Assembly: GCA_030667765.1 (NCBI GenBank)
Contig: DAOUVF010000180.1
Location: forward strand, 1 to 6,463
DNA length: 6,463 nucleotides
Reading direction: 5' to 3'
Origin: Bacteroides sp.
GTDB lineage: Bacteria; Bacteroidota; Bacteroidia; Bacteroidales; SM23-62
Positions 6,240-6,463 of this stretch are shown piece by piece; the stretch's first letter is position 1, and the number at the start of each line of letters is the position of its first letter. Both the position numbers and the translations under genes were made by a program. The notes below the pieces were generated by a model. That model was not told where the DNA came from and did no database searches. It saw only the letters and a list, made by a program, of their open reading frames with translations.

Positions 6240-6463
6240 GCTTCGGTCACTTCGTGGATGATTTCCATGCCGCGTTTAACGGCTTCCTCGTTCACCGGGA
6301 TCAGGTGATGGTACCTGGCTGGCAATGATTTTTTCAAGCCGTCAAGCACATTTTCAAGTTTTACCAGGGGCTTGATCTTTAGGTAGCCCCCGAGTACGAT
6401 CATGTTAAAGGTACGGGTGGTGGACATCTTTGTGGCTTCATCTGCAGCATCTACGCGGAATAT
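6236..6463 (-). CDS. korC: 2-oxoacid:ferredoxin oxidoreductase gamma subunit, KorC-like (5' truncated)
   Basis: The minus-strand frame runs from the window edge to a TAG at 6238-6236, giving the last 75 residues of a protein that is usually about 180 long. An internal ATG at 6427 is not the start, because the frame continues upstream (IFRVDAADEATK). The block TRTFNMIVLGGYLKIKP, then LVKLENVLDGLKKSLP and LIPVNEEAVKRGMEII, fits the C-terminus of the gamma subunit of pyruvate/2-oxoacid:ferredoxin oxidoreductases, most like Bacteroidota KorC. The complex decarboxylates 2-oxoacids such as 2-oxoglutarate to acyl-CoA while reducing ferredoxin, in the cytoplasm. The alpha and beta genes would be expected upstream of it, beyond the right edge of the window. 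Exact substrate (2-oxoglutarate versus pyruvate or branched-chain acids) cannot be fixed from this fragment. It converges on the barrel gene with a 4-base overlap. Confidence 0.85.
   Translation of the reverse strand: MFRVDAADEATKMSTTRTFNMIVLGGYLKIKPLVKLENVLDGLKKSLPARYHHLIPVNEEAVKRGMEIIHEVTEA

Overview
The window looks like chromosomal DNA from a Bacteroidota (Bacteroidetes) bacterium, probably of the Bacteroidales/Marinilabiliales type. This rests on four things: a C-terminal type IX secretion (T9SS) sorting domain, a TAnnTTTG-type -7 promoter box before gmk, A-rich start regions without strong Shine-Dalgarno sequences, and an outer-membrane barrel and a KorC-like subunit that both resemble Bacteroidota proteins. 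No database search was possible. All family names come from motifs and remembered family patterns.

Layout. (1) Positions 2-316 hold the 3' end of a secreted T9SS cargo protein. (2) Positions 443-1599 hold a two-gene housekeeping unit, gmk (guanylate kinase) and nadD (nicotinate-nucleotide adenylyltransferase), joined by an ATGA overlap and preceded by a promoter-like box. (3) Positions 1600-1762 are an AT-rich spacer with an imperfect stem-loop and a possible promoter. (4) Positions 1763-6239 hold a compact four-gene plus-strand unit: an enlarged two-helix DUF4212-like symporter small subunit, a 557-residue sodium:solute symporter of the VC_2705 type, a membrane-anchored TPR-like protein, and a 410-residue outer-membrane beta-barrel protein. 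(5) Positions 6236-6463 hold the 3' end of a minus-strand gene for the gamma subunit of a 2-oxoacid:ferredoxin oxidoreductase (KorC-like). It converges on the barrel gene, and the two share the palindrome CTAG as overlapping stop codons.

The most interesting part is the four-gene unit. The symporter and its small subunit form a known pair. Here the small subunit carries about 150 extra residues between its two membrane helices, predicted to lie in the periplasm. The pair is followed by an anchored protein whose bulk is also predicted to be periplasmic, then by an outer-membrane barrel. A reasonable inference is a sodium-driven uptake route spanning both membranes, perhaps for a small organic acid, with the barrel as outer gate and the soluble domains between. 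The substrate cannot be read from the sequence. I see no RNA genes, mobile elements, CRISPR arrays or pseudogenes.
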